Assembly (NCBI GenBank): GCA_014324045.1
Contig: JACOMY010000009.1
Span: 1 to 64,000, forward strand
DNA from: Rhodospirillales bacterium
Lineage (GTDB): Bacteria; Pseudomonadota; Alphaproteobacteria; Kiloniellales; JACOMY01
Reading direction: 5' to 3'
Length of the DNA: 64,000 nt
Shown here: piece after piece, positions 47,336 to 55,773 of the stretch
How the letters are laid out: each line of letters starts with the position of its first letter
Numbering within the stretch: position 1 is the first letter of the stretch
Notes under the pieces: generated by a model
Told to the model about the DNA's origin: nothing
What the model saw: the letters and a program-made list of their open reading frames with translations, nothing else
Databases searched by the model: none
Program-made: the position numbers and the translations under genes

Positions 47336-47463
47336 AGCGTTATGGAGAGCAAGGAACCTAGATTATAGCGGCTGGGTGCAGCGCTGCGGTTTTGTTCGCC
47401 GGTGAAGAAACGGAGGGAGCCGGCGATCGTTCGCTCTATCGAGGCCGGCAGATGCGCTTGTTT

Positions 47464-49017
47464 CTATCTCACGGCAGGCTCCGCCTGCCCCCATGCCTTG
47501 ATCGTCTTGGCCGCTCGATCGCCGCGCCGCTTGGCAAAGCACTCGCCGGTCTTCAGCATGTTGAGATTGGCCCCCTTGCCCAGAATGCGCGCTGCATTCC
47601 GCGGCGGCGCATTGGTAGCGAAGGCCGCCACCAGACCCATTTCCGAGAGAAATTCGTCGTCCTCTCCCGAGAAGTCGTCGGGCGATTGAGAAATCAGCAT
47701 GACGGCGCCGCCCTTGGAGCGGCTCATGCGGATGAGATTGGATAGGGCCGGCAGTTTGCTGCCGAGTACCCGATGGGCTTCATCGACCATGCACAGGATG
47801 CGAAGCCCGCGCGATCCGTCTGCAGCTGTCGCGGAATCCGTCAGACTGTTCAGATAGTGGTCGAGGGCGTCCAGAACCAGATTGACGACAATGGTGCGGC
47901 TGTCTTCAGCCACGTTCGGTGGCAGCTTGATCACCCAGCTCTGCTGGAAGAAGGCCGCCGGATCGAGGGCCGGCTCGAAGAGCGGAAAGCGGCAAATCTC
48001 CTGCATGGTGGCGACCGCGCCGTCTGCTTGCATGTCCTGTTCCGCATAGAGGTGCAAGAGTGCATCGCGGATATGCTGCAATTCGCAGGGGCGCTCTCTA
48101 GCCAGAGCGCGGCTTGCCGCTTGGTGCAAGTCTGTCCGCTGGCGATCTCCGAGACGGCTGCCTTTCAGCCGGGAAAAGGACTCGCGGAAGCGCCCTGCCG
48201 CTTCTGCAATATCGATCTTGTCCCCGCTCCTGAGCGACAGCACGTCCAGAGGTATCGGAGCACGGGGCGGCTCAAGGGTTTCGGCGCCGAAGAGTTCGTC
48301 GATGCGGTAGCCGCCGCCTGAGACGTCGGTTCCCAGATCGCCCTTGAAGTCGAAGGCCAGCAAGGGAACCTCGGCCTGCTTCCGGATGGAACGCAGCATG
48401 GCTACAGCTGTGCGCGTCTTGCCCGATCCGACGCCGCCGATGATGGCACTATGCGGGGAGCCGCCGGGTCCGTTAAGTGGCCATACCGCCTTTTCCCCGG
48501 TGGCCGTGTCCTCGGCGATCTCACCGATGGGAACATCGATCCGGCCGCTGGAGAGGCTTGCCCCAGCTCCGGCCGGCCCGATCGTTCGGCCGGAACCGCT
48601 TGCCGGCAATTCGGCGGCAGCGACCAGGCCTTTGACGAACCTAGCGACGTCACCCTCGGACTGCTCCCATTCCCTGTCGAGCAGCTGCAGGCCGCGCCGC
48701 CAGTGCGCGGCCACCCGTGCAACCAGTTGGCGCGTGTCCAGATCGGCTTGTCGTTCGCGCTGCACGATCAGGGCCAGCCAAACCGAGAGCGTTGTGCCTG
48801 TTCCGAAAAGCGTATCGCCCTTGATCGCTTTGCCCCAATCCCTATCCTCCAGGACCTCCGGCGCAGCAGGCACCGCCAGCGAGCGGGATATGGCCAGACG
48901 TGCAGGAAGGTAGCGCTTACCCATACCCAACCGGCGCATGAAAACCGTGTTCAGCGCATCGCTGCTGGCATCGGTGCGAAAGTTTGCAGCGGCCACCTCG
49001 ATCAAAGAAAAGCTCAT
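47464..49017 (-). CDS. HerA-type ATPase with a DndE-like N-terminal domain
   Basis: 517 residues. Residues 160-510 form a HerA/FtsK-type ATPase: Walker A IIGGVGSGKTRTAV (about 193-201), AFDFKGDLG, Walker B LRILCMVDEAHRV (about 411-415), followed by IRMSRSKGGAVMLISQSPDD and ILGKGANLNMLKTGECF. Residues 1-125 are a separate domain: RLGMGKRYLPARLAISRSLAVP, KAIKGDTLFGTG and AAHWRRGLQLL follow the spacing of DndE (DUF1832), the nicked-DNA-binding subunit of phosphorothioation systems. Start overlaps the dndD stop (ATGA). Probably couples DNA recognition to translocation. The DndE assignment is by pattern memory only. Confidence 0.75.
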   Translation of the reverse strand: MSFSLIEVAAANFRTDASSDALNTVFMRRLGMGKRYLPARLAISRSLAVPAAPEVLEDRDWGKAIKGDTLFGTGTTLSVWLALIVQRERQADLDTRQLVARVAAHWRRGLQLLDREWEQSEGDVARFVKGLVAAAELPASGSGRTIGPAGAGASLSSGRIDVPIGEIAEDTATGEKAVWPLNGPGGSPHSAIIGGVGSGKTRTAVAMLRSIRKQAEVPLLAFDFKGDLGTDVSGGGYRIDELFGAETLEPPRAPIPLDVLSLRSGDKIDIAEAAGRFRESFSRLKGSRLGDRQRTDLHQAASRALARERPCELQHIRDALLHLYAEQDMQADGAVATMQEICRFPLFEPALDPAAFFQQSWVIKLPPNVAEDSRTIVVNLVLDALDHYLNSLTDSATAADGSRGLRILCMVDEAHRVLGSKLPALSNLIRMSRSKGGAVMLISQSPDDFSGEDDEFLSEMGLVAAFATNAPPRNAARILGKGANLNMLKTGECFAKRRGDRAAKTIKAWGQAEPAVR

Positions 49018-51098
49018 GCCGGCAGCTCCTCGCCTTCGAAGTAGCCAGGCTGGACCCTTGACTGGCCGATAGCGCCGATCCGCTCGAAAGAGATCAGGAA
49101 TGTGCGCTGCACGTGCGGGGCGATTTCCTGCAGATACTCACCCACAACTTCCGTGTCGGTGGAGAGCAGGATCACCTGATGCTTACGCTCGACCAGATGC
49201 TTGAGCACCCCCTTGCGATGTTCGACATCGAGCCTGCCAAGCGGTGTATCCACGACCATCGGGAAACCGCGCCCGGACACCGAGGATACGGCTGAGATCA
49301 GCGCCTGGGTGAAGATCTGCTTCTCGCCGGCTGAAAGATCGTAGCGGCGCAGATCCAGGCCCTCGCCATTCAACAGCTGCACATCGCAGTTTGCATCGAT
49401 AGCGATGCGCTGAACCAGGTCCTTCTTATGCGCCATTGAGCGATGCGCGCTCGTCATTGCCTTTGCTATGGCTTCGATTTGGCTCGGCACCGCCCGGGCG
49501 ACGATAGCGTCCACCAGGTCTGCCACCTTCAGCGCGCGCGTGAGGCGGCGCACAGCCGGCTTGGCCTGATCCAATCGGCCCGTTAGCCTCGTCCACTCGG
49601 TGTTTTTCCGCTTGATCTGGCTATCCAGCGCTTCCCTCTCACGGCGAAACGCACCGACTTCCCGGTCCAGTTCCTGAATCTCTCCGTTCAGCGCGCTCAG
49701 ACGTTCCCGCTTCTTGTCGACAGCCGGGGCAACGGCCTCGGTGCGCGTTACCTCCTCTTGTAGCCGTGCCAGCTGTTTCTCGTCGGCCGCGATGGAGCCG
49801 AGTAGATCGACGATGTAAGGCGCAGCAAGCCGATCCAGCTCTTCCAGCCGGTCGATCGCTTTGCTGCGTTCGCGCTCGTTTAGATAAGAGTGGAGATAGT
49901 CTTCTGCGCAGTTCTCCGGCGGCGGATACCATAGCTGTTCCCAGGCACTTCGCGCCCTCGCCAGAACCGCCCGGCGCTGGCCGTCGCTCAGATTGGGATC
50001 GATCGTGCCCATACCCGCATCGACCGCTGCGAGGAAGCGGTGGAGGTTGCTGTCGCCTTGCGCCTTGCCGCTCTCCCAGCTTTGGCGCAGGTTTTCGGAA
50101 GCCAGTCTTTTCCTCAGCTTTTCGCGCAGGCCGCGGCCGGACAAGGCCAAGGCCATGTCCTTGGCCAGCAGCTCTTCCAGCTGCTCTTGCCCCTCCTCGA
50201 CTGAGCGCCGGTAGCGGTTCAATTGTTCTAGCTGTTCTCGATGCTGGGCTTGCGAGCCCGATCCGATGCTGGCCAGTTCCCGCGTCAGTGAGTCCCGTTC
50301 TTTTGTGCGTGCGATCAGGGCCGGCTCGATTTCCTCCAGGCGTTGCTGCCGCTCGTCATACTGGGACTTCAGACCATCGCGCTCGCGTTCCAGCGCCGCG
50401 ATGGTCTTGTCCGAGACATGCACCGACTCCCGCCGCCGCGCCTGTGCGTAGGCGCGCAAGTCTTCGGCCAGGCTCTTCAGGATCGGAATGCCGAGCAGGC
50501 CCTCGATCCCAACGCGAACCTGCCCGGCCATGTCGCGCTCTGCAAAGGCGCTGACCTGCTCGCCGTCAAACAGAAAAAATGCGGCGAGATGGTAGGGCAG
50601 GAACCTGTGCGCAATGTAATCGCGGTACCAATCCAGTCGCTCGCTGCCGTGCACTCCGGCAGGACCGGCAGCTTTGCGGGTCGTTCCTTCGAAGATGTGA
50701 ATTTCTTCATCCTGCGGGCGATAGGCCCCGGAATCGCTAAAATGCCATCTGCGCTGGATTTCCAGGACCTCGCTTTCGTCGTCGGTGAAGGTAAGCTTGA
50801 TGGAGCAGGAGTTCCGCCCGGCATCCCTGGCGCCTCGATGCAGAGCCTTCTCCAGGAAATGCGGGTAGGAGGTGGCCAAGCGGTCCTTGTCGCTCCCCGA
50901 AAAGGGAGGGTTTGCGATCAATGGCAATCCGTCCCGCCCAAACATACCCAGCACAATGGCTTCGAACAGACTTGTTTTGCCGTAACCGTTGGGTGCGCCG
51001 ATCAGGATAATATTCCGTTCGGGGCTGGGAGCCGGAAAATCGAAGCTTGCCGTAGTATAGGCCTTCCAGTCCCGAAGCAGGATGTTGGAAATATACAT
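49014..51098 (-). CDS. dndD: DNA sulfur modification protein DndD (SMC-like ATPase)
   Basis: 694 residues. ABC/SMC-type head at both ends with a long coiled coil between: Walker [21 protein letters not shown] (about 33-42), [20 protein letters not shown] near residue 180, coiled coil about 210-550, ABC signature [19 protein letters not shown] (about 588), Walker [13 protein letters not shown] (Asp about 617), and [17 protein letters not shown] and DTPLGRLD are strongly DndD-like. Predicted ATPase of the phosphorothioation complex. Sits 5 bp after the 66-aa gene and overlaps the HerA gene. Confidence 0.9.
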   Translation of the reverse strand: MYISNILLRDWKAYTTASFDFPAPSPERNIILIGAPNGYGKTSLFEAIVLGMFGRDGLPLIANPPFSGSDKDRLATSYPHFLEKALHRGARDAGRNSCSIKLTFTDDESEVLEIQRRWHFSDSGAYRPQDEEIHIFEGTTRKAAGPAGVHGSERLDWYRDYIAHRFLPYHLAAFFLFDGEQVSAFAERDMAGQVRVGIEGLLGIPILKSLAEDLRAYAQARRRESVHVSDKTIAALERERDGLKSQYDERQQRLEEIEPALIARTKERDSLTRELASIGSGSQAQHREQLEQLNRYRRSVEEGQEQLEELLAKDMALALSGRGLREKLRKRLASENLRQSWESGKAQGDSNLHRFLAAVDAGMGTIDPNLSDGQRRAVLARARSAWEQLWYPPPENCAEDYLHSYLNERERSKAIDRLEELDRLAAPYIVDLLGSIAADEKQLARLQEEVTRTEAVAPAVDKKRERLSALNGEIQELDREVGAFRREREALDSQIKRKNTEWTRLTGRLDQAKPAVRRLTRALKVADLVDAIVARAVPSQIEAIAKAMTSAHRSMAHKKDLVQRIAIDANCDVQLLNGEGLDLRRYDLSAGEKQIFTQALISAVSSVSGRGFPMVVDTPLGRLDVEHRKGVLKHLVERKHQVILLSTDTEVVGEYLQEIAPHVQRTFLISFERIGAIGQSRVQPGYFEGEELPA

Positions 51099-51103
51099 CG
51101 GCG

Positions 51104-51304
51104 CTAATCGTCATCCTGAATACGGTCGAGGATGTCGTCGAAATCATCCCACAGACCCTTCTTGCGCTGCTTGCCCGTCTGTTCGATTTCGGCCTGCACT
51201 AGCTCCTGAAACTCTGCAAACGAGATACCGGCTTGCTTGCAGGCATCTTGCACCAGGGAGCGTCCGTCAGGGTTATCGAACAAGACGACGACATTGCCCG
51301 GCAT
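51104..51304 (-). CDS. Small acidic protein between dndC and dndD
   Basis: 66 residues. N-terminal VVVLFDNPDGRSLVQDACKQ, a helical middle FAEFQELVQAEIEQTGKQ and an acidic tail DDFDDILDRIQDDD. It starts directly after the dndC stop with no gap and ends 5 bp before dndD, so it is certainly part of the operon. I recall small proteins of this type annotated as associated with DNA modification systems, but no function is known to me. It is too small and different to be DndE. Confidence 0.75.
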   Translation of the reverse strand: MPGNVVVLFDNPDGRSLVQDACKQAGISFAEFQELVQAEIEQTGKQRKKGLWDDFDDILDRIQDDD

Positions 51305-52471
51305 CTACATTCCCTTCCCGATCTCCCGTACCTTCATGGACTTGGCATGCACCTGCGCAGCGATATCCTGCGCCCAGATTTTCCGGATAAGATCGATTTC
51401 TTCCTGTGCGATCAAGCTTTGCCCCGTCGCCTCTTCCAGCCCATGCAGACGATCCAGTATCTCGCTGCGTGTCTGCATGGTGAAGGGTCCCGGCACAAAT
51501 TTGCCGCCGTTGGTGACGGTGATCCGGCCGTCACGCCTGCGGGCCTGCCTCCGTTCGGGGTCGTTGCGGATCGAGGCCAGCCAATCGCGGAAGTCCAGCA
51601 GGGGACCGAATTCCGTGAAGCCTGCCTCGACGAAGCCCTCCAGGCTTCTGTCTTTCTCGACGACCGTGCAGGTCCAGCACCCGAAGCGTGCCGAGCTTGT
51701 GCCACAGGACGGCACATCGGATTTTTGCGTGACGACAGGGCACTCGCCGCCGCCGGCATCGCGGTAAAGATCGATCAGCTTACGGTGCGAACCTCCCCAA
51801 GGCGGCTGGTTCAGGGCCAGAAACTCCCAGACATCGTCTGTGTCCAGCTCGACGATCGGTCTGTACACCATGCACCCGATCAGATCGCTGTGCCGGTTGA
51901 GCCGCCCACCGTTGTCGTAACGGCCGACCGAGGCCGCGCGCGCCGTGCTTTCCGAACGGCGAACGCCCAAAAGCAGGATGACCTGTCCTGCCTCGTCGAC
52001 CTGGCTCTCGATATAGCGGCTCGTCGGCTGGATTTTCAGGCGATCCGTGCACCAGCGGAAGGAACGGTTCGGCGAGGGATAGCCCCGGCCGATCAGGTTC
52101 ACCCAGAAGGACTGTGCCGCATCGGGCCGCGTGATTGTCGCGATCGCCGGCAACCCGAACGCGCAAGCGGCGTTGGCGATCTCCCCGAGGCTCTCGGCGA
52201 TGTGCTGCACGACCAGAGGGCTTTCGACCAGCGTATCGTTGGCGACGACGTGGACTGGCCGGCGACGCTGGCTCGGGGGCAGCTGCATCAGCATTTCGAA
52301 GACCAGATGCGCGACCAGCGTGCTGTCCTTGCCGCCCGAGTAACCGACAATCCACGGCGCCGCATGGTGTGCGCGGTACTCATCCAGAAGATCGGCACGG
52401 ATCGTCTCGAACTTGGCCGCGCTGGCCTCTTCCATCGGAAGCGCCGCAGCGTCGGCTGCGCGGCCTGTCAT
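51305..52471 (-). CDS. dndC: DndC-like sulfurtransferase (PAPS-reductase/ATP-pyrophosphatase family)
   Basis: 388 residues from the ATG at 52471. PP-loop APWIVGYSGGKDSTLVAHLVF (SGGKDST about 45-51), SFRWCTDRLKIQPTSRYIE, LLLGVRRSESTARA, and the Fe-S cysteine set CPVV, SCGTSSARFGCWTC. These match DndC, which transfers sulfur to the DNA backbone with ATP. The frame is open to 52582, but homology begins near 52430 and the ATG is preceded by an all-G ribosome site. First gene of the four-gene cluster. Confidence 0.9.
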   Translation of the reverse strand: MTGRAADAAALPMEEASAAKFETIRADLLDEYRAHHAAPWIVGYSGGKDSTLVAHLVFEMLMQLPPSQRRRPVHVVANDTLVESPLVVQHIAESLGEIANAACAFGLPAIATITRPDAAQSFWVNLIGRGYPSPNRSFRWCTDRLKIQPTSRYIESQVDEAGQVILLLGVRRSESTARAASVGRYDNGGRLNRHSDLIGCMVYRPIVELDTDDVWEFLALNQPPWGGSHRKLIDLYRDAGGGECPVVTQKSDVPSCGTSSARFGCWTCTVVEKDRSLEGFVEAGFTEFGPLLDFRDWLASIRNDPERRQARRRDGRITVTNGGKFVPGPFTMQTRSEILDRLHGLEEATGQSLIAQEEIDLIRKIWAQDIAAQVHAKSMKVREIGKGM

Positions 52472-52475
52472 GCTT

Positions 52476-52486
52476 CCCCCCCCCCC
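52476..52486 (-). promoter_or_regulatory. Eleven-G homopolymer as the ribosome-binding site of dndC
   Basis: On the coding strand AGGGGGGGGGGG is followed by AAGC and the ATG. The run is the only Shine-Dalgarno candidate for dndC. Runs of this length slip easily, so spacing, or frame if an upstream start is used, could vary. Confidence 0.6.
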
Positions 52487-52603
52487 TAGCCTGTTGCTTT
52501 TGCCTCCCGCGTAACAAGCGCTGCGGGCACTGTCAACTGCGTATCGCCGATGCGGCTGTCGTGCAAAGAGTTCCGGGACCATGCGGTCCGGTTGCAGTTG
52601 CGG

Positions 52604-52724
52604 TCAGGCCGGCATGACAGCATTCATCGCCTGGTAGGCATCCGGCAGCCGCTCGTGCGCCGGAAGGTGACTGCCGGGCAGGATCCGGGTACCGCCCTTG
52701 GCCTCCCTTGCAGTCGGGAAGCAC
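52604..52724 (-). pseudogene. Fragment resembling a phytanoyl-CoA dioxygenase (PhyH) gene
   Basis: The minus strand reads PTAREAKGGTRILPGSHLPA followed by RLPDAYQAMNAVMPA and a stop. The GGTRxxPGSH motif and a later MPA are typical of PhyH-type non-haem iron dioxygenases, where NGGTR-x-PGSH precedes the metal-binding strand and MPAGS. Only about 40 codons are left; the 5' side ends at the inverted-repeat element and the 3' side is lost before dndC. Assignment is by one motif. Confidence 0.45.
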
Positions 52725-52730
52725 CCATGC

Positions 52731-53168
52731 TGTAGGGCGCCAAAAGTTTTTTGAAATCGGGCCGATTTGGGGCGGAAAATCGATCCAATTTTCCCGGCGA
52801 TTCGGCCTAGAAAATCCCTACCCTCGCCGCCCAAGACCTCACGACCGCCAGGAGCCGGCAGCGAAGAAGCCGGCCCCCGGTCTCGCACGACCCCGGCAAC
52901 CCGAGCCGGTAACGGGGGCGACCGGGAACCGCCCCTGCAAGGGCCCTGCACGCCCTCTGCACGGCCCTTGCAAGCACCCTGCAAGCCCCTGCAACCGCTC
53001 TGCAATGTCCCGCCGACAGGGGCGCTTTTTCCGGCAAAACAAGGGGTGCGTAAGGCCCGGATTTTCCAAGCCTTACGCACCCCCCTCGAAATTGACCGCC
53101 GAGCCGCTTTTCAGACGATTCCACACCCCCGAAACCGCCCGATTTCAAAAGACTTCTGTCACCCTACA
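52731..53168. mobile_element. MITE-like element with about 48-bp imperfect inverted ends
   Basis: The left end, from 52731 (TGTAGGGCGCC, then TTTTTTGAAATCGGGC, to about 52777), is matched by the reverse complement of 53119-53168 (TGTAGGGTGAC, then TTTTGAAATCGGGC). About 38 of 48 positions agree. The 438-bp interior holds a further hairpin (about 52762-52810) and the 11-bp-phased TGCA array but no transposase. It separates a PhyH fragment from a resolvase fragment. No clear target duplication was seen. Confidence 0.65.
52936..53004. repeat. 11-bp-phased TGCA array, copy B
   Basis: TGCA occurs at 52936, 52947, 52958, 52969, 52980, 52990 and 53001: seven copies, spaced 11, 11, 11, 11, 10 and 11 bp. 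Each is usually preceded by CCC or CCT. This helical phasing matches copy A at 248-297, with 27 of 28 bases shared in the best segment. Confidence 0.75.
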
Positions 53169-53496
53169 CCTCGCCGAAGGCGGCATCCGCCTCGCCCTGG
53201 GTGCGACGGTCTACGACCCCACGGACCCCATGGGAAAGATGTTCTTCAACATCCTGGCCGTCTTCGCCGAGTTTGAATCCGACCTGATCCGCATGCGCAC
53301 CCGCGAAGGCATGAAAATGGCGCGCGCCAAGGGCAAGCTGCGCGGCAAGAAACCCAAGCTCTCCGAAAAACAGCACCGCGAGCTGCGCCGCATGTACGGC
53401 ACCGGCGACTACTCTATCAGCGACCTCGCGGACGTATTCGCCGTCTCCAGGCCGACGATCTACCGCAGGCTGCAACGCACACAGAGTGCCAATTAG
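53169..53496 (+). pseudogene. C-terminal part of a serine recombinase (resolvase/invertase family)
   Basis: Starting right at the element edge: AEGGIRLALGATVYDPTDPM, then GKMFFNILAVFAEFESDLIR, MRTREGMKMARAKGKLRGKK and a C-terminal helix-turn-helix ISDLADVFAVSRPTIYRRL. This is the E-helix and DNA-binding domain of a small serine recombinase. The N-terminal catalytic domain with the nucleophilic serine is missing. The element at 52731-53168 has probably replaced or displaced the 5' half; an 88-residue product from the ATG at 53230 could still bind DNA. Confidence 0.85.
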
Positions 53497-53528
53497 CATG
53501 CAAAATTCCGTGCCATTTATCGTGAAAA

Positions 53529-53556
53529 GTCACAAAAACTCAAGCGTTTGTGTCAC
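53529..53556 (-). terminator. Hairpin with T-run downstream of the asparaginase gene
   Basis: GTCACAAA (53529-53536) pairs with TTTGTG-T-CAC (53547-53556) with one bulged base. On the minus strand it is followed by TTTT, in the correct orientation to end the asparaginase/transporter transcript, about 80 bp after its stop. Confidence 0.5.
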
Positions 53557-53631
53557 CGGCGGAAGCAACCTTTTTTGACGCGAGTGTTCGAGCCTTCCTA
53601 TATCAAAACTGAATTTCCGAAGGGCCCCGGG

Positions 53632-54624
53632 TCAAACTGTGTCTGGCCTCACAAACTCCTCTTCAAGCGCTTTGCGGCCATCCCCACGGACAATAGATAG
53701 CAACAACAAAATTCGCGCTTTGAGAGCGTCCAGGTAGCCGGAAGAAATAAGACCTCTGGACAATAGGTCTGTTTCAGAGCCTACGAAACCATAAGTCTGG
53801 GTGAGAACACTACCGCCACGAGTTCGCGAGCTCAGAATGACAGGGATTTCTTTAGCAGCGGCGACGGCTCTTTCTGCGACCATTTCAGAGACGTGACCGC
53901 CACCAGCCGCTTCTAAAACTATGCCTTTCGCGCCTGCCGAACATGCTGCATCTAAAAGCGCCCCATCATCACCAAGACCGGGTTTGATAATCGGCAGCCA
54001 CGGTGTTTCAAAATTCTTTGGAATCTTGACGGTCTTTGTTCGGGAAGTCTGAAATGGGATGATTGGTACGCCTTCTGCCATCCAACCAATTGGCCCGCAA
54101 CTTGGCGATGTGAATGCACCTACGTTGCTTGTGTGCGATTTTTGAACGAACCGCGCCGCATGGAATTCATCGTTGAAAACAACCAACACGCCCAGATCTT
54201 TGGCAATCGGATGGCCGGCAACCAAGACCGAGGCAAGAAGATTGGCAGGGCCGTCTGCGCCTGCTTGGGTAGGATTGCGCATAGCTCCCGTCACGACAAT
54301 CCCCATCCGGGTCGAACACATCAGATCAAGGGCCCAGCTTGTTTCCTCGATGGTATCAGTGCCTTGGGTGACAACAACACCGTCAAAGCCGTCGGCCTCT
54401 AGCTTGTTGATCTTGTCCCTGACCGCGACGAGATGTTGCAGGGTGATTTCCGGGCTTGCTACGTTGGATATCTGAAACGTTTCTATTTCAGCAATAGGCT
54501 TCAACTCTGGCATCGCCGCAACGAGGTCTGCTGCTGTGAGTGACGGCGTGACCCCACCGCTCACCGCCTTGGCGGCCATCGCAATCGTCCCACCAAGTGA
54601 AAGTACGGCGATTCTGGGGATCAA
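53632..54624 (-). CDS. Asparaginase (L-asparaginase/glutaminase family)
   Basis: 330 residues. Hydrolyses asparagine-type amides. First catalytic threonine in VLSLGGTIAM, second in the triad region GVVVTQGTDTIEETSWALDL, then IVVTGAMRNPTQAGADGP and the C-terminal LEAAGGGHVSEM. No signal peptide, so cytoplasmic. Its start overlaps the PotA-like stop by 4 bp, so it is the last gene of the transport operon and probably hydrolyses the imported compound. Codon use is less GC-rich than in the window's left part. Confidence 0.9.
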   Translation of the reverse strand: MIPRIAVLSLGGTIAMAAKAVSGGVTPSLTAADLVAAMPELKPIAEIETFQISNVASPEITLQHLVAVRDKINKLEADGFDGVVVTQGTDTIEETSWALDLMCSTRMGIVVTGAMRNPTQAGADGPANLLASVLVAGHPIAKDLGVLVVFNDEFHAARFVQKSHTSNVGAFTSPSCGPIGWMAEGVPIIPFQTSRTKTVKIPKNFETPWLPIIKPGLGDDGALLDAACSAGAKGIVLEAAGGGHVSEMVAERAVAAAKEIPVILSSRTRGGSVLTQTYGFVGSETDLLSRGLISSGYLDALKARILLLLSIVRGDGRKALEEEFVRPDTV

Positions 54625-55745
54625 TGGCTGTCTTCCATCGGATTGCCGGTGGAGTCGTTCTTGCCTAGCAGATGAAAGTTCATCTCATTCGGCCAATGCG
54701 CGCTAACGGTATGGCCGGTTTCCAAAGGGTTCTCGAAGAAGACGTCATCGGGAAGGTAAATGATAAATTCCTCGTGCCCTTCGACGTCGAGCGCGACTTT
54801 CACGAAGGTGCCCTGATATTCAAGGTTGGTTACGATGCCCGTAAGCGCGCTTTGGTGGTCGCCGTCAGCGCTGCCGATCCGAATGCGGTCGCGGCGAATG
54901 GCGAAATTCAGTTCCTCTCCGGCTTTGACATCGCGTTTGCTGGAAACAACAAACCGGTTACCAGAGAAATCCACGGCCATTGCTTGGCCGTTTTCTTCGC
55001 TGTCAACACTTCCTGAAATGATGTTTTGTCCCCCCATGAAGCGAGCGATATAGGGGCTGTGGGGTTCGTCATAGATCTCGCGCGACGAACCCGTTTGTTC
55101 CACGATCCCGTGATCCATCACGACGACCTGATCCGCCAAAGCTATGGCCTCGGGCTGGGTGTGAGTGACGTGGACAAAGGTGATCCCCAGGTCGTTCTGG
55201 AGCCGCTTCAACTCAACCCGCATTCGAAGACGCAGGAATTCGTCAAGTGCAGACAAAGGCTCATCCAGCAAAAGAACCTGCGGATTGGTGATAAGCGCGC
55301 GGGCCAGCGCCACCCGCTGTTGTTGACCGCCCGACAATTCCGATGGCAGGCGATCCGCCAAATGCAAAAGCTGCACGCGGTCCAGCATCTCGTGCCCGCG
55401 CTCGCGACGTTCAGCGGTACTGACCTTGTCAATCTTAAGTGGGAAGGCAACGTTGTCTGTCAGCGTAAGATGCGGAAACAAGGCGTAGCTTTGGAACATC
55501 ATAGCGGTCCCGCGCTGACCCGTTCGAACGTTGGTGACGTCATTGCCATTGATCTTGATCGACCCCGCGGTCAGGGTTTCATGACCCGCGATCATACGCA
55601 GTAAAGTCGACTTACCGCACCCACTTGGACCAATCATACAGCAGTAGGAACCACCTTCGATTTTAAGGTCCAGATTATCCACCGCTGTGACAGGGCCGTA
55701 TTTCTTCGTGACCCGTTCGATCAGGATTTCGCCATTCATTGACAT
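54621..55745 (-). CDS. Spermidine/putrescine-type ABC transporter ATPase (PotA-like)
   Basis: 374 residues. Walker A MIGPSGCGKSTLLRMIAG, Q-loop GTAMMFQSYALFPHLT, signature SELSGGQQQRVALARALI, Walker B VLLLDEPLSALDEFLR, H-loop FVHVTHTQPEAIAL, and a C-terminal TOBE domain (about 280-365). Two start codons 6 bp apart (55745, 55739) both follow an AAGG site. The next genes upstream are the two permeases and the binding protein. Confidence 0.9.
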   Translation of the reverse strand: MSMNGEILIERVTKKYGPVTAVDNLDLKIEGGSYCCMIGPSGCGKSTLLRMIAGHETLTAGSIKINGNDVTNVRTGQRGTAMMFQSYALFPHLTLTDNVAFPLKIDKVSTAERRERGHEMLDRVQLLHLADRLPSELSGGQQQRVALARALITNPQVLLLDEPLSALDEFLRLRMRVELKRLQNDLGITFVHVTHTQPEAIALADQVVVMDHGIVEQTGSSREIYDEPHSPYIARFMGGQNIISGSVDSEENGQAMAVDFSGNRFVVSSKRDVKAGEELNFAIRRDRIRIGSADGDHQSALTGIVTNLEYQGTFVKVALDVEGHEEFIIYLPDDVFFENPLETGHTVSAHWPNEMNFHLLGKNDSTGNPMEDSH

Positions 55746-55773
55746 TCTTTTTTGACCTTCTCCAAACCGGGTC

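Noticed and set aside
47473-47489. Hairpin GGCAGGC-TCC-GCCTGCC as terminator of the HerA gene
   Set aside because: It lies within the last codons of the gene and has no T-run after it, so it may just be coding sequence.
52708-53229. Long N-terminal part of the frame that ends in the recombinase
   Set aside because: It translates the inverted-repeat element (Pro/Arg/Cys-rich) and has no catalytic serine domain.
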